The notes: generated by a model not told the origin, from the letters alone. 60,207 nucleotides of DNA from an uncultured Bacteroides sp. (GCA_902388495.1 CABMPP010000024.1:1-60207), one strand, 5' to 3'. Shown: positions 34,150 through 44,345, counted from the stretch's first letter. Program-made: numbers and translations.

Positions 34150-35631
34150 ATGAAAAAAATATATATATATGCATTAACCGGGTTATTAGCCTTATCTTCA
34201 TGCGATGATTTCCTGAAGGAAGAACCGGAGAATTTTTTGTCAGCAGAGTCTGATGTCGTTGATGAGGCGCTGATAGAGGCAGAAATACAAGGAGCTTATA
34301 AATCAACATTGTGGTTTAAGAACGGACGTCAGGGATTTATCGGAATATCCGGTACGGATGAAGCCCGCGGAAAAACGGTGGAAGTAAACTACTGGGCGGA
34401 GCAGGGGGCGATAGACCGTTACAACACTTCACTGAATGCAGACAACTGGTTGACAAAATGGTTATGGGATTCCAGCTATTTCGGTATTTCACGTGCCAAT
34501 ACGGCCATCAATGCGGTACGCAAATATACCGGCAATACGGAAGAATGGAGACTGAGCAAGGAATCGGAAGTACGTTTTGTCCGTGCCTTTGACTACTTTA
34601 TGCTGGCACAGTATTTCGGAGGTGTTCCGTTGATAACCGAGGAGACGGCTTTGTCTGCTACTCCCGATTATCCGCGTGTTAATCTTACTGAAATCTATAA
34701 GTATATCATTCAGGATTTAGAGTTCTGCGAACAGCATTTGATAACGGATTATCGGGTGGGAAGACCTACTGTTGGTGCGGCCAAAGCCATGCTGATGAAG
34801 GTTTATATGTATGCTCCGACGTCTACCGGCATCCGCGATTATGCCAAGGCAAAACGTCTTTTCGAAGAGATAGAAGGCTTGGGCAAGTACTCGCTGCAAC
34901 CGTCTTATGCCGATTTGTTCGATCCTGACTTTGAGAACGGTGTGGAGTCTGTTTACGAGTTCCAGTTTGAATATCCGGATGAGCCGAATACGTTCCAATA
35001 TTTCTGTGGCAGTCGTGCGCTCGACCAGTTTACGGTAGGCGGAGGTTTCGGCATCTTTTTGCCGAGTGAGAGGTATTTGGGATTGTTCGATGATACGGAT
35101 GAACGTTTCGATGCCAGTGTCCGGACGGAATTCTATGATAAGAATGGTAACCGCCTTACTTCGGCCGCCGACCCGGAATATATAGCACCTCACTGCAAGA
35201 AGTATGAGGATTATGACCGCATGATGGATGCGGGAGTCAGCGCCAAGAATATCTATTTCATCCGCTATGCCGACTTGGTGTTGTTGTATGCCGAATGCCT
35301 GCTGGCAGAGAACGACCTGGCTGGGGCCAAACAACAAGTGGCACGCGTACGTGACCGTGCAAAGGCTTCGGCTCCGATAACGGCTTCAACTGCAACGGAA
35401 ATGCTCGACTTCATCTATGAAGAACGTATGCGCGAACTGGGTATGGAAGGTTGGAGAAGAATGGACCTGATACGTCGCGGGGCCGACTACTTTGCCGATC
35501 AAGTTGATAAGTATAATCCCTTTGCCAAGGGAAATGTACAGCCGTTCCATGCTTTCTATCCTATTCCTACCAATGAGATAAATATGAATAACGGTATCGG
35601 ACAGGAAGATCAGAACGAAGGATATAAATAA
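34150..35631 (+). CDS. SusD/RagB-family surface glycan-binding lipoprotein
   Basis: 493 aa with lipoprotein signal MKKIYIYALTGLLALSSC (Cys18) followed by DDFLKEEPE, typical of SusD proteins. TPR-like helices carry RANTAINAVRKYTGN near residue 115 and ESEVRFVRAFDYFMLAQYFG near residue 138. The C-terminal RagB part has YEERMRELGMEGWRRMDLIR near residue 420 and FYPIPTNEINMNNGIGQEDQNEGY at the end. It forms the lid of the SusC transporter and binds the incoming glycan. The ligand is unknown. Confidence 0.96.
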   Translation: MKKIYIYALTGLLALSSCDDFLKEEPENFLSAESDVVDEALIEAEIQGAYKSTLWFKNGRQGFIGISGTDEARGKTVEVNYWAEQGAIDRYNTSLNADNWLTKWLWDSSYFGISRANTAINAVRKYTGNTEEWRLSKESEVRFVRAFDYFMLAQYFGGVPLITEETALSATPDYPRVNLTEIYKYIIQDLEFCEQHLITDYRVGRPTVGAAKAMLMKVYMYAPTSTGIRDYAKAKRLFEEIEGLGKYSLQPSYADLFDPDFENGVESVYEFQFEYPDEPNTFQYFCGSRALDQFTVGGGFGIFLPSERYLGLFDDTDERFDASVRTEFYDKNGNRLTSAADPEYIAPHCKKYEDYDRMMDAGVSAKNIYFIRYADLVLLYAECLLAENDLAGAKQQVARVRDRAKASAPITASTATEMLDFIYEERMRELGMEGWRRMDLIRRGADYFADQVDKYNPFAKGNVQPFHAFYPIPTNEINMNNGIGQEDQNEGYK

Positions 35632-35660
35632 AGAATAGAACCGTAAATAAAAACATTACC

Positions 35661-38588
35661 ATGAATAAATTGCTGTTAGGACTGGCCTTTGGGACTCTCT
35701 TTTGCGCAAGCTGTACCAATGACAAGTTGGTATCTATCGATAATGATATTGTAAAGTTAGAGTTCGACTTACAGAAAGGCACTTATAAAGGAATAGATAT
35801 AGCGACGGGAAAGACATGCATTTACGATGCAGCCTGGCGCGTGAACGATTATCTTTCTACGGATGCAGACTCAGCCTATTATCAGATCGAAACGATACAG
35901 GATGCATTGGGTAAAGGGCAATCGATACAAGTTGTTTCGGTGAAGAAAGGACAACCCGACCTGGTCTTTAACTTTAATCTGTATGAGCAGGAACCTTTTG
36001 TCATCATGTCCGGAGGAGTTCGTAACCGGACTTCTGCCGACGTACAGGTAAAAGAGATCTCTCCCGTTGCAAATGCCTCTCTGTTCCGGGGAATGGATGT
36101 TTCCAAGAACTTCAAGCTTATAGACGGTGAAGGAGGCGGTTGCCCGACTTATATCCGTGAGACTCCTTCTTTGCTGTCGCAGAACAATATGATACTCCAC
36201 TTTGGGACAGACAGTGACTTTCACTCTCTGGTAAGTGGAGGCGTTTCCTATGAAGAGTTTGCCAAATACGCTTTACTCGGAGAGAGGGAACAGAGAAGAG
36301 CCGATTTGGAGAAGCATCCGGTAGGAGGCTTGCGCCTGGCAGCATACATGGATCTTGGAGAAGAAGCGCTCGAAACCGACACGCTTCGGCCGTATATCAC
36401 ATTATCTTCCGTAGCTCCTTATAAGTTCGAGGGAAATGTAGCACATAAGGAAGCCCGGACGGTAGTCTGGGCGGATAGGGAGATTGACGTGACGTTGCAT
36501 AAGCTGGAGCAAGGCAAGCCCTACGTTGTGGGTATGACGTGGTGTGACGACTCCGACAGACGCAAACAGACGGTAAGTCTTAAATATGGTGACAAGGAGA
36601 TTACTTGTCTGGAGGCTTGCCGTCTTCCTTCTCTGGCGAAAGGAGAAGATGCGGAAGTAGTTTATTTTGAAATTCCGGCAGATGCCGTCGGACAAGAGCC
36701 GCAGTTGCTTGTAAAACAAGCCGGTACTGATAATGTAGTTATCAGCGAGGTTATCATTTACGAGGGAAGCCTTTCCGCCGATCAGTTGAACAAACCGGAG
36801 CGTGTGGAAACTCCGCCTGTCGACTTCAATGAATGTACTTTCAATCTGTATGCATCGGACGTCATTGGTAAGTTGGTGGATGCGAACTCTGACTACGTGG
36901 CAGAGAAAGACCGCTTCTATCTGGACTTTGTAACCCGTAATCCGGTTTATTCTTCTGAAAAGTATGCACAGACCTTGCGGACCATGCAGCATATCGAGTT
37001 GAACTATTACTATTTCCCTACAATTTGTTTGTGGTATGCCATGATGCCGATTTATGGCGGCAATGTAGTGATGGGCACCAATGATGCCGTAGGAGCTGTA
37101 GAAGAGATGCAGCGCGTGAAAGCAAGCGGGTTCCTGAAGTACACCACTATGGGTGTCCGTCTTGTACCCGATTGTTATGATGAAAACAACGAAAACGGCT
37201 GGTGGGACGATGAGCACTGGCGTCTGCGTGGAAGCGGGCCTCAGGGCGAGAGCATGAAGCTGAAGGCAGGCCATTATCGTCCTCCTTATGACACCTCTAA
37301 GAAATGGGCGCAGGCCATTCTTGACTTGGGCGGCTTGCCGTTTACCTATTTCCAGACGGCAGTCCGTTCCAAAGATTATGCGGAAGCTTACCCGGAACAC
37401 ATGCTCTTCAATGAGTCTTTCCACGAAATTGATACGTTCGACTGGTTGAATAAGAACTACACGACTTACGACTTCACGGATGAAGGATTCGTGGCACACA
37501 TGCGCGATGTCTACCGCAATCTGCACGATGCAGGCATTGCCGGTATGATGTTTGATTATCCCTATACCGGGTGGCCCATTTACGGTGGAATGGACGATAA
37601 GTACAGCACAGCTGCCGGAGCTTACCGTAATATCTTCCGCCTGGCTTCCGAAGGTTTGGGAAGCAAGTCTTATATCCATGAACGCAACCTGAAGTACGGT
37701 TCTGACATTGCATTGGGGTATGTTTCTTCACAGCGTACCTGGGGAGATACGGACGTGCTTACCCCCGAAATGGTGGCTCGTAGCGGCTTGCGCTGGTACA
37801 AGAACCGTGTGGTGGTTAATTTCGATATGGATGCAAAGAACCTGCTGAAGTCACAACCGGCTGATACGGACGATGGCATCAATAAACTGCTGACCATGTC
37901 CTATGTCACGGCTTCCCGTCTGTTGCTGGCCAATAGCTTTGGTACGCTGGATGCTGCGCATGTATATAAGTTGTCGCGTATTTATCCTTTCCATCAGTTT
38001 GCCCGAAGTGCCCGTCCTTTGGATGCGTTTGTAACTGACTATCCGAGGGTTTATGGCTTGAAGCTTACGGATAAGTGGAGCTCACTCACCTTCTTTAATG
38101 AAGATGAAGAACATCCTAAAGAGGTCAGCATCAAACTTTCGGGGATAGAAGGTCGTGGTGGTGCCGGTTTGCAGCCCGATAAGAAGTATTACGTTTACGA
38201 CTTCTGGAATGACAACCTGATTGGTGTTTTCGGAGGAGATGAAACACTGTCCCAAACCTTGCGCAAGGGAGAAGCACGGCAAATGGCGGTTCGGGAAGTG
38301 GAAAACAATCCGCAGGTTCTGTCAACAGACAGACATCTGCTGCAAGGAATGCTGGAACTGTCCGATGTATCGTGGAATGCAGAGACGAAGGAACTGACCG
38401 GAACTGCTGAATTGGTAGAAGGTGAGCCGATGCAGATTGCCATTGCCGTGAACGGATTGCAGCCCCGGGTATGTTCGGTTGCCAAGGAAGGGGTGAAGTG
38501 CTCTTTGACAGAGAGTTCGGAGACGGTGACAAAGCTTTGTCTGGAAAGTGCACAAGGAGGTAAGGTCTCCTGGAAGATTTCTTTTTAA
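35661..38588 (+). CDS. Unassigned large lipoprotein with clan GH-D-like (GH36/GH31-like) catalytic barrel
   Basis: 975 aa; signal MNKLLLGLAFGTLFCASC with lipid Cys at 15 or 18. Residues about 25-250 are a beta-supersandwich like the N-domain of GH36/GH97. Residues about 255-370 look like an inserted beta-sandwich carbohydrate-binding module (VAHKEARTVVWADREIDVTL). Residues about 440-800 read as a (beta/alpha)8 barrel, with GMMFDYPYTGW placing Asp632 as candidate nucleophile and YIHERNLKYGSDIALGYV soon after. A C-terminal beta domain follows. I could not place it in a known CAZy family. The neighbouring GH97 and GH2 genes suggest cooperation on a galactose- or glucose-containing glycan. Confidence 0.7.
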   Translation: MNKLLLGLAFGTLFCASCTNDKLVSIDNDIVKLEFDLQKGTYKGIDIATGKTCIYDAAWRVNDYLSTDADSAYYQIETIQDALGKGQSIQVVSVKKGQPDLVFNFNLYEQEPFVIMSGGVRNRTSADVQVKEISPVANASLFRGMDVSKNFKLIDGEGGGCPTYIRETPSLLSQNNMILHFGTDSDFHSLVSGGVSYEEFAKYALLGEREQRRADLEKHPVGGLRLAAYMDLGEEALETDTLRPYITLSSVAPYKFEGNVAHKEARTVVWADREIDVTLHKLEQGKPYVVGMTWCDDSDRRKQTVSLKYGDKEITCLEACRLPSLAKGEDAEVVYFEIPADAVGQEPQLLVKQAGTDNVVISEVIIYEGSLSADQLNKPERVETPPVDFNECTFNLYASDVIGKLVDANSDYVAEKDRFYLDFVTRNPVYSSEKYAQTLRTMQHIELNYYYFPTICLWYAMMPIYGGNVVMGTNDAVGAVEEMQRVKASGFLKYTTMGVRLVPDCYDENNENGWWDDEHWRLRGSGPQGESMKLKAGHYRPPYDTSKKWAQAILDLGGLPFTYFQTAVRSKDYAEAYPEHMLFNESFHEIDTFDWLNKNYTTYDFTDEGFVAHMRDVYRNLHDAGIAGMMFDYPYTGWPIYGGMDDKYSTAAGAYRNIFRLASEGLGSKSYIHERNLKYGSDIALGYVSSQRTWGDTDVLTPEMVARSGLRWYKNRVVVNFDMDAKNLLKSQPADTDDGINKLLTMSYVTASRLLLANSFGTLDAAHVYKLSRIYPFHQFARSARPLDAFVTDYPRVYGLKLTDKWSSLTFFNEDEEHPKEVSIKLSGIEGRGGAGLQPDKKYYVYDFWNDNLIGVFGGDETLSQTLRKGEARQMAVREVENNPQVLSTDRHLLQGMLELSDVSWNAETKELTGTAELVEGEPMQIAIAVNGLQPRVCSVAKEGVKCSLTESSETVTKLCLESAQGGKVSWKISF

Positions 38589-38618
38589 TAGGTAAATACG
38601 ATAAAATAAAGATGTGAT

Positions 38619-40478
38619 ATGAAATATACTGCGATGGTAATGGGGTTACTGCTGTTCCTGTGTTCCGCTTGTGGAGAAAAAGCAGAAGTTACGTCGCCTG
38701 ATGGCAGGAATACGCTTACACTGACGCTGGACGAATCCGGCTCATTGTACTACCGGATTCTTTCGGGTGAGAATGAAGTAGTCCGCAAGTCCCTGATGGG
38801 AATTGCGGCGGAAAATGAGAAATACAGTTTCAATAAGGGATTAACATATATCGGCCGGACAGAGCGGAATATCAATGAAACATACACCTTGCCCACCGGC
38901 AAACGCTCAAAGTATGTAAACAAGGCAAACGAAAAGACATTTACTTACCGGAACGGGGAGAACCAACTGCTAAAGGTCATTTGCCGTGCTTATGATGATG
39001 GAATTGCGTTTCGCTATGAGTTGGATAATGAAGAACCGGTCACCATCCGGCAGGAACTGACCGAATGTGCTCTGGCAGACGGTACCCACACCTGGATGAT
39101 GGACTGGATTAAAGACTATGAGAACTTCTATCCGGAACGTGTACTCGATACCATTACCAGCCCGAAGGAGTTTATGCTTCCGGTGCTGACCTTGCAAGGT
39201 GAACAATGGATGCTGATGACCGAAGCCGAAGTTTATACTTTGCCTGCCATGCATCTGTCTAAAGAAGCCAATGCCGCCACCTTCCACTATGAGTATGCGC
39301 GTGAAGACCCTACGTTTGAAGGTGAGCCTTCTTTCAAGACCTCATGGAAAACGTTTATCATGGGGAAGAACCTCGGCGACATTGTAGAGTCCTCACTGGT
39401 AGAGAACCTGAATCCGCCTACCGACTTTACCGATACGGACTGGATTAAACCCGGTGTAGCTGCCTTCCCCTGGTGGGGAAACTACCTAGCCAACAGTTAC
39501 ATCGATACGCTTAAAATGTATGTCGACATGGCTGCCGAGATGAAATGGGACTGGCTGGAATTTGACGTTTCCCTTATCAATACGCCTATCCACTCTTCCA
39601 AGGAATGGGAAAACGTAACCTGGATTCCGGAACTGACTGCCTATGCCAAGGAAAAGAATATACGCGTATATGGTTGGGATGAAATAAACGTGCTGGACAA
39701 TAAGGCCGGTCGCGATTATGTTTTCGACCGCTATAAGGAAATGGGATTGGACGGAATAAAGATCGATTATATCGATTCCGATTCAAAATATGCGATGATG
39801 TTCCGCGATACTGCTTGTGCCGAAGCTGCCAAACGCAAGATGATGGTCAGCTTCCACGGAGAAACGCTCCCGCGAGGACATCGTAGGCGTTATCCCAATA
39901 TCATGACGAACGAAGGAGTCCGTGGTGCCGAGTATTATACTTTCAGGGGCGTTCAGTGTCCCAACGGTCGTCATAATTGTACGCTGCCTTTCACACGCAA
40001 TGTGGTTGGTTCAATGGACTATACGCCGGTTACATTTACCATCCGTGATGAAAATCCGCGTACCACGACCTATGCCCATGAGTTGGCTCTGGCATTTGCC
40101 TTCGAGTCCGGTTGGGTTTGTATGGCGGACAGACCGGCTGCGTATCTGAATTCTCCCGCCCGCCCCTTGCTCGAAAAGATAGAGGCTGCCTGGGATGAAA
40201 TCCGTTTCATTGACGGTTATCCCGGCAAGTACTTCTGCGTAGCGCGGTGCAAGGACGGAAAATGGTTCGTAGCAGGAATCAACAGTGACCAGCGGCGTAA
40301 AATCAGTGTGCCGCTGTCCTTCCTGGGTAAGGGAGAACACACCGTCACCCTGTATGCTGATAAAGAAGCGGATGCGCTGCACGATGTACGTATCGAGACG
40401 CGTTCGGGGCTGAGTGCGGACGATACGATGGAGATTGATGTACTGCCCAATGGAGGCTTTGTTTTGGATATTGATTAA
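38619..40478 (+). CDS. GH97 family glycosidase, retaining (alpha-galactosidase-like) subgroup
   Basis: 619-aa lipoprotein (lipobox FLCSAC, Cys18). It has the GH97 plan: N-terminal super-sandwich (about residues 20-270), TIM barrel (about 280-540) and a C-terminal beta domain. LDGIKIDYID gives Asp383, at the position of the nucleophile in retaining GH97 enzymes; inverting SusB-type members lack it. Glu432 in MTNEGVRGAEY is the likely acid/base. The known retaining GH97 enzymes of Bacteroides are alpha-galactosidases, so that is the best guess. The gene starts 30 bases after the 975-aa gene and ends 11 bases before the GH2 gene. Confidence 0.92.
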   Translation: MKYTAMVMGLLLFLCSACGEKAEVTSPDGRNTLTLTLDESGSLYYRILSGENEVVRKSLMGIAAENEKYSFNKGLTYIGRTERNINETYTLPTGKRSKYVNKANEKTFTYRNGENQLLKVICRAYDDGIAFRYELDNEEPVTIRQELTECALADGTHTWMMDWIKDYENFYPERVLDTITSPKEFMLPVLTLQGEQWMLMTEAEVYTLPAMHLSKEANAATFHYEYAREDPTFEGEPSFKTSWKTFIMGKNLGDIVESSLVENLNPPTDFTDTDWIKPGVAAFPWWGNYLANSYIDTLKMYVDMAAEMKWDWLEFDVSLINTPIHSSKEWENVTWIPELTAYAKEKNIRVYGWDEINVLDNKAGRDYVFDRYKEMGLDGIKIDYIDSDSKYAMMFRDTACAEAAKRKMMVSFHGETLPRGHRRRYPNIMTNEGVRGAEYYTFRGVQCPNGRHNCTLPFTRNVVGSMDYTPVTFTIRDENPRTTTYAHELALAFAFESGWVCMADRPAAYLNSPARPLLEKIEAAWDEIRFIDGYPGKYFCVARCKDGKWFVAGINSDQRRKISVPLSFLGKGEHTVTLYADKEADALHDVRIETRSGLSADDTMEIDVLPNGGFVLDID

Positions 40479-40489
40479 AAAAGAGTTGT

Positions 40490-42352
40490 ATGAGTTTGAA
40501 AAGATGGTTGATAGCGGTTTTTGCATTGGGCGCGTGGGCTGTTCAGGGAGTTGCGAATGAGATACCGCGGAAGGAATACCCGCGCCCCCAGTTTGAGCGT
40601 AAGGGATGGCTTAATCTGAACGGGGAGTGGGACTATACCTTCGACTTTACGAATATTGGCATGGAGAAGGGCTTTCATAAAGCCACTGCTTTCAGCGGCA
40701 AGATAGTAGTGCCTTTCTGTCCGGAAAGTAAACTGTCCGGTGTGGGACATACGGACTTTGTGAATCATATCTGGTATCACCGGGTGATACGGAAGCCGGA
40801 AGCATGGGCAGACAAGCATGTGATGCTGAACTTTGGTGCGGTTTATTTTAATTCGGAGGTGTATATCGATGGCATATTGGTGGGAAGGCACTTTGGCGGC
40901 AGCTCTTCTTTCGGCTTCGATATTACGGAGTTTGTGAAGGACGGGCTGGAACACCATCTTGTGGTGCGCGCAAGTAGTGATTTGCGGTCTACGATGCAAA
41001 GCGCCGGTAAACAGAGCCTTTTGCTGAACTCTTACGGATGCCAATATACGCGTACTACCGGCATCTGGCAGACTGTATGGCTGGAGGCTGTGGCACCGGC
41101 AGGATTGCAGTCGGCTCAGGTACTTACGGATATCGATCAGAAACAGTTGGTTATTCATCCCCGCTTTTACAGTGACGATGCAAAGAAAACCTTACGTATC
41201 TTGTTGCAGGAAGATAAAAAGACGGTTAAAACAGTAAGTGTAAAGGCTACGAACAGTTCGATTGCGGTCTTTACATTGAAGAATATGAGGTTGTGGTCGC
41301 CGGAGTCGCCGTTTCTATACGATGTAGTGTACCAAGTACTGGACGAAGCGGGAAAGGTAATTGATGAAGTGACCTCTTACGTAGGCATGCGCAAGGTACA
41401 TATTGAGGGAAACAAGATATATCTCAATAATAAACCCTACTACCAGCGCTTGGTGCTCGATCAGGGATTCTATCCGGATGGTATCTGGACTGCCCCTTCG
41501 GATGAGGCATTGAAGAATGATATTGAATTGTCTCTTTCTGCCGGTTTCAACGGGGCGCGTCTGCATCAGAAGGCTTTTGAGGAACGTTTCTATTATTGGG
41601 CTGATAAACTGGGATATGTCACCTGGGCGGAAGCGCCGAGCTGGGGCATGAATGCAAACAGTGTGGAGGTGGCACGCAATTTCCTGAAAGAGTGGTCGGA
41701 ACTTGTCTTGCGCGATCGTAATCATCCTTCTTTATTAATCTGGACACCGATGAACGAAGAATGGTGGCCGGACCACGTGCAGTATCCGCGCCTGACGGCC
41801 GACCTCTATGACCTGACTAAAGCGCTGGATACTACCCGTCCGGTGAATGATGCCAGCGGCGGATGCCACATAAAGACGGATATCTGGACGGTGCACAGTT
41901 ACGAACAAGACCCCGAAGCGCTGAAGAACCTGCTGTATAAAGAGGGGCGTTTTTTTCAGACGCCCAACAATCCGCAAGGGGTTCCGCCAGCCAATGTAGG
42001 CTTCAACGGGCTTGCCGTAGACAGTCCTTATCCTTTCCCGCTGTACGATGGCAAGATGCCTTATCTGATCGATGAGGTAGGTGGCATCAAATGGGTGGAA
42101 GCAACCGACAAGAGTAATTCGGACGATTCCTGGGGATATAGCACCCCGCCTGCAACGAAAGAAGAGTTCTTGCAACGCCTGGAAGGGCAGATAGATGCCG
42201 TGCTGAGTTTGGAGGATCATGTCTGGGGATATTGCTACACGCAGTTGACCGATGTGGAGCAAGAGCAGAATGGTATTTTCTATTATGACCGCAGGCCTAA
42301 ATTCGATTTGAAGCTTATTTACCGGATATTTAGTAAGACACCGGATAAATAG
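40490..42352 (+). CDS. GH2 family glycoside hydrolase (beta-galactosidase/beta-glucuronidase-like)
   Basis: 620 aa with a signal peptide (WLIAVFALGAWAVQGVANE). Jelly-roll sugar-binding domain (about residues 30-195, LNLNGEWDYTFDFTNIG), Ig-like domain (about 200-300), then TIM barrel. The acid/base is Glu423 in TPMNEEWW, and the nucleophile is probably Glu529 in PYLIDEVGG. It is shorter than classic LacZ and lacks the later LacZ domains, like many compact Bacteroides GH2 enzymes. It is likely periplasmic and removes beta-linked terminal residues from the glycan handled by this operon. Beta-galactosidase, glucuronidase and mannosidase cannot be distinguished here. Confidence 0.9.
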   Translation: MSLKRWLIAVFALGAWAVQGVANEIPRKEYPRPQFERKGWLNLNGEWDYTFDFTNIGMEKGFHKATAFSGKIVVPFCPESKLSGVGHTDFVNHIWYHRVIRKPEAWADKHVMLNFGAVYFNSEVYIDGILVGRHFGGSSSFGFDITEFVKDGLEHHLVVRASSDLRSTMQSAGKQSLLLNSYGCQYTRTTGIWQTVWLEAVAPAGLQSAQVLTDIDQKQLVIHPRFYSDDAKKTLRILLQEDKKTVKTVSVKATNSSIAVFTLKNMRLWSPESPFLYDVVYQVLDEAGKVIDEVTSYVGMRKVHIEGNKIYLNNKPYYQRLVLDQGFYPDGIWTAPSDEALKNDIELSLSAGFNGARLHQKAFEERFYYWADKLGYVTWAEAPSWGMNANSVEVARNFLKEWSELVLRDRNHPSLLIWTPMNEEWWPDHVQYPRLTADLYDLTKALDTTRPVNDASGGCHIKTDIWTVHSYEQDPEALKNLLYKEGRFFQTPNNPQGVPPANVGFNGLAVDSPYPFPLYDGKMPYLIDEVGGIKWVEATDKSNSDDSWGYSTPPATKEEFLQRLEGQIDAVLSLEDHVWGYCYTQLTDVEQEQNGIFYYDRRPKFDLKLIYRIFSKTPDK

Positions 42353-42458
42353 TTCTGTTTTTAAGCTGAGTAGCGTCATTTTTCTGCTTAAATTCGTTCG
42401 TTATGGCTGTTTTTTTATTATTTTCGCCTGTATAACTTCAAATCGTAAAATACCAGTT

Positions 42459-44285
42459 ATGAAACATTTTTATTATGCAGCGGTAATTGCTATCGTGTTG
42501 TGCCTCTCCATGTCCGTGAGTGCACAGAATTACAATGGCTTTAAGGCATCGGTCTACATTACATCGGGCGATGTTAGTAAAATGACAGACACCAAGTGGC
42601 TGGAAAGTGCCTGGGCGGAAATCACCAAAGGTTTCACCCCCGACAAAGTCTACATCGAAACGTACCGGGACGGCAGGTATACCCCGGAGGCAGCCTTGAT
42701 AGCCGCCAAGAAGTTCTTTAAAAGCAAGAAAGTGGACTTTTCCGGAGGTATTACTTTCACGGTGACCGGCGACGGCAAGTTCAAGACGTTCTGCTATACT
42801 TCTCCCGAAAGCCGGGCGGAAGTGCAGAAGATTGCGGAGTATACCGCCAAGCATTTCGATGAAGTCATTCTGGACGACTTCTTCTTCAATACCTGTAAAT
42901 GTCCGGAATGTACCAAGGCAAAGGGAGACCAATCATGGACGGATTTCCGCATTAAACTGATGAATGATGTGGCTGCCAATCTGCTTATCGGTCCTGCAAA
43001 AGCCGTCAACCCGAAATGCAAGTTCACCATAAAGTACCCCAATTGGTACGAGCACTTCCCGGCTTCCGGTTTCGACCTGGGTGCGGAGGCAAAGCTTTTC
43101 AACGGAATATGGACCGGTACTGAAACCCGCAATCCGGATGCCGACCAACATTTGCAAGCCTATCTGGGTTACGAAATCTTCCGTTACTTCGATAACATTG
43201 CTCCCGGTAAAAACGGTGGAGGATGGATTGACGCCGGTGGAATGCGCTATGCCGACCGCTATGCCGAACAAATCTGGCTTACACTGTTTGCCAAGGCGCC
43301 CGAATGCGCTATCTTTGAATTCAGCAGTTTGCAACGCCCATTGGGGGAAAACTATAAAGGCGCCTGGCAAGGTACCGGAACCAGCTTCGACTGGAAAGAA
43401 CTGGGTGATTCGCCCACTATTGCCAAGTTGGCTGGCGTTTCTTACGATGTGGCAAATAAAGTGTACAGTAAGTTGGGCCGTCCGATAGGAATCAAGAGCT
43501 ATAAACCCATTGGCTCCGTAGGCGAGGACTTTTTGCAGACGTATCTGGGTATGGTAGGCCTACCCATCGAGATGGTTCCTGAATTTCCCTTTGGAGAGCA
43601 GATGGTATTGCTGACGGAGCAAGCTGCGTATGATAAAAACCTGGTAGCCAAAATCAAACAACACCTGAAAGATAAAAACAGTGTCATTATTACTACCGGA
43701 TTGCTGAAAGTAATCAAGGAGGAACTGGGTGATATTGTTGAGCTACGGATCAATGACAATAAAGGTTCTGTCGATGATTTCGGTCACTTCGGCAAGTCGG
43801 ACAAGAAGATCACCATTCCTCAAGTATATTATTATACCAATGACGCCTGGGAAGACATTCCTGCCATTGACGATGGCGTTACCGGTTGGCCCATGTTGAT
43901 GCAGGCCCGCTATGAAGATGGTTCTGTATGGGTGCTGACCATTCCCGATTCTTTTGCCGGACTATACCGTTTGCCCGCCGGCGTGCTGAACAGAGTACGT
44001 GCCGTAGCCGGTCCCGATGTTCCGGTTCGCTTGGAAGGTCCCGCCAATGTCAGCCTCTTCGTATACGACAACAATACATTTATTGTAGAGTCTTTCCTGG
44101 ATGAGCCGGTCACCGTGAAGGTTGTTCTGGATGCTACTACCGGTAGTATCACCGATCTTATCACCAACGAAACCATCAAAGGACAAAAAACTCCCGATGC
44201 GCGTATCTGGTTACGGGAAGCAAAAGACAAGAATGCATTTGAAATGACTGTCAAGCCTCATTCTTTCAGGGCTTTCAAAAGATAG
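42459..44285 (+). CDS. Unassigned secreted GH42-like TIM-barrel protein
   Basis: 608 aa, signal peptide MKHFYYAAVIAIVLCLSMSVSAQ. Residues about 30-330 look like a TIM barrel: EVILDDFFFNTCKCPECTKA near residue 130 is reminiscent of the E/D-x-x-x-x-C-x-C-x-x-C region of GH42-type proteins, and KLFNGIWTGTETRNPDADQH near residue 210 offers further acidic residues. Residues about 360-470 (MVLLTEQAAYDKNLVAKIKQ) resemble a beta-galactosidase trimerisation domain, and the rest is beta-rich. I do not recognise a named family. It is last in the operon, 106 bases after the GH2 gene, with a strong bidirectional terminator behind it. Confidence 0.75.
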   Translation: MKHFYYAAVIAIVLCLSMSVSAQNYNGFKASVYITSGDVSKMTDTKWLESAWAEITKGFTPDKVYIETYRDGRYTPEAALIAAKKFFKSKKVDFSGGITFTVTGDGKFKTFCYTSPESRAEVQKIAEYTAKHFDEVILDDFFFNTCKCPECTKAKGDQSWTDFRIKLMNDVAANLLIGPAKAVNPKCKFTIKYPNWYEHFPASGFDLGAEAKLFNGIWTGTETRNPDADQHLQAYLGYEIFRYFDNIAPGKNGGGWIDAGGMRYADRYAEQIWLTLFAKAPECAIFEFSSLQRPLGENYKGAWQGTGTSFDWKELGDSPTIAKLAGVSYDVANKVYSKLGRPIGIKSYKPIGSVGEDFLQTYLGMVGLPIEMVPEFPFGEQMVLLTEQAAYDKNLVAKIKQHLKDKNSVIITTGLLKVIKEELGDIVELRINDNKGSVDDFGHFGKSDKKITIPQVYYYTNDAWEDIPAIDDGVTGWPMLMQARYEDGSVWVLTIPDSFAGLYRLPAGVLNRVRAVAGPDVPVRLEGPANVSLFVYDNNTFIVESFLDEPVTVKVVLDATTGSITDLITNETIKGQKTPDARIWLREAKDKNAFEMTVKPHSFRAFKR

Positions 44286-44306
44286 GATTATAGTCCGCAT
44301 TACTAC

Positions 44307-44345
44307 TAAAAAAGGGAAATTGACCATGTCAACTTCCCTTTTTTA
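44307..44345. terminator. Bidirectional intrinsic terminator
   Basis: AAAAAAGGGAA-A-TTGA, loop, TCAA-C-TTCCCTTTTTT. It ends the glycan operon on the plus strand and rplS on the minus strand. Confidence 0.9.
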
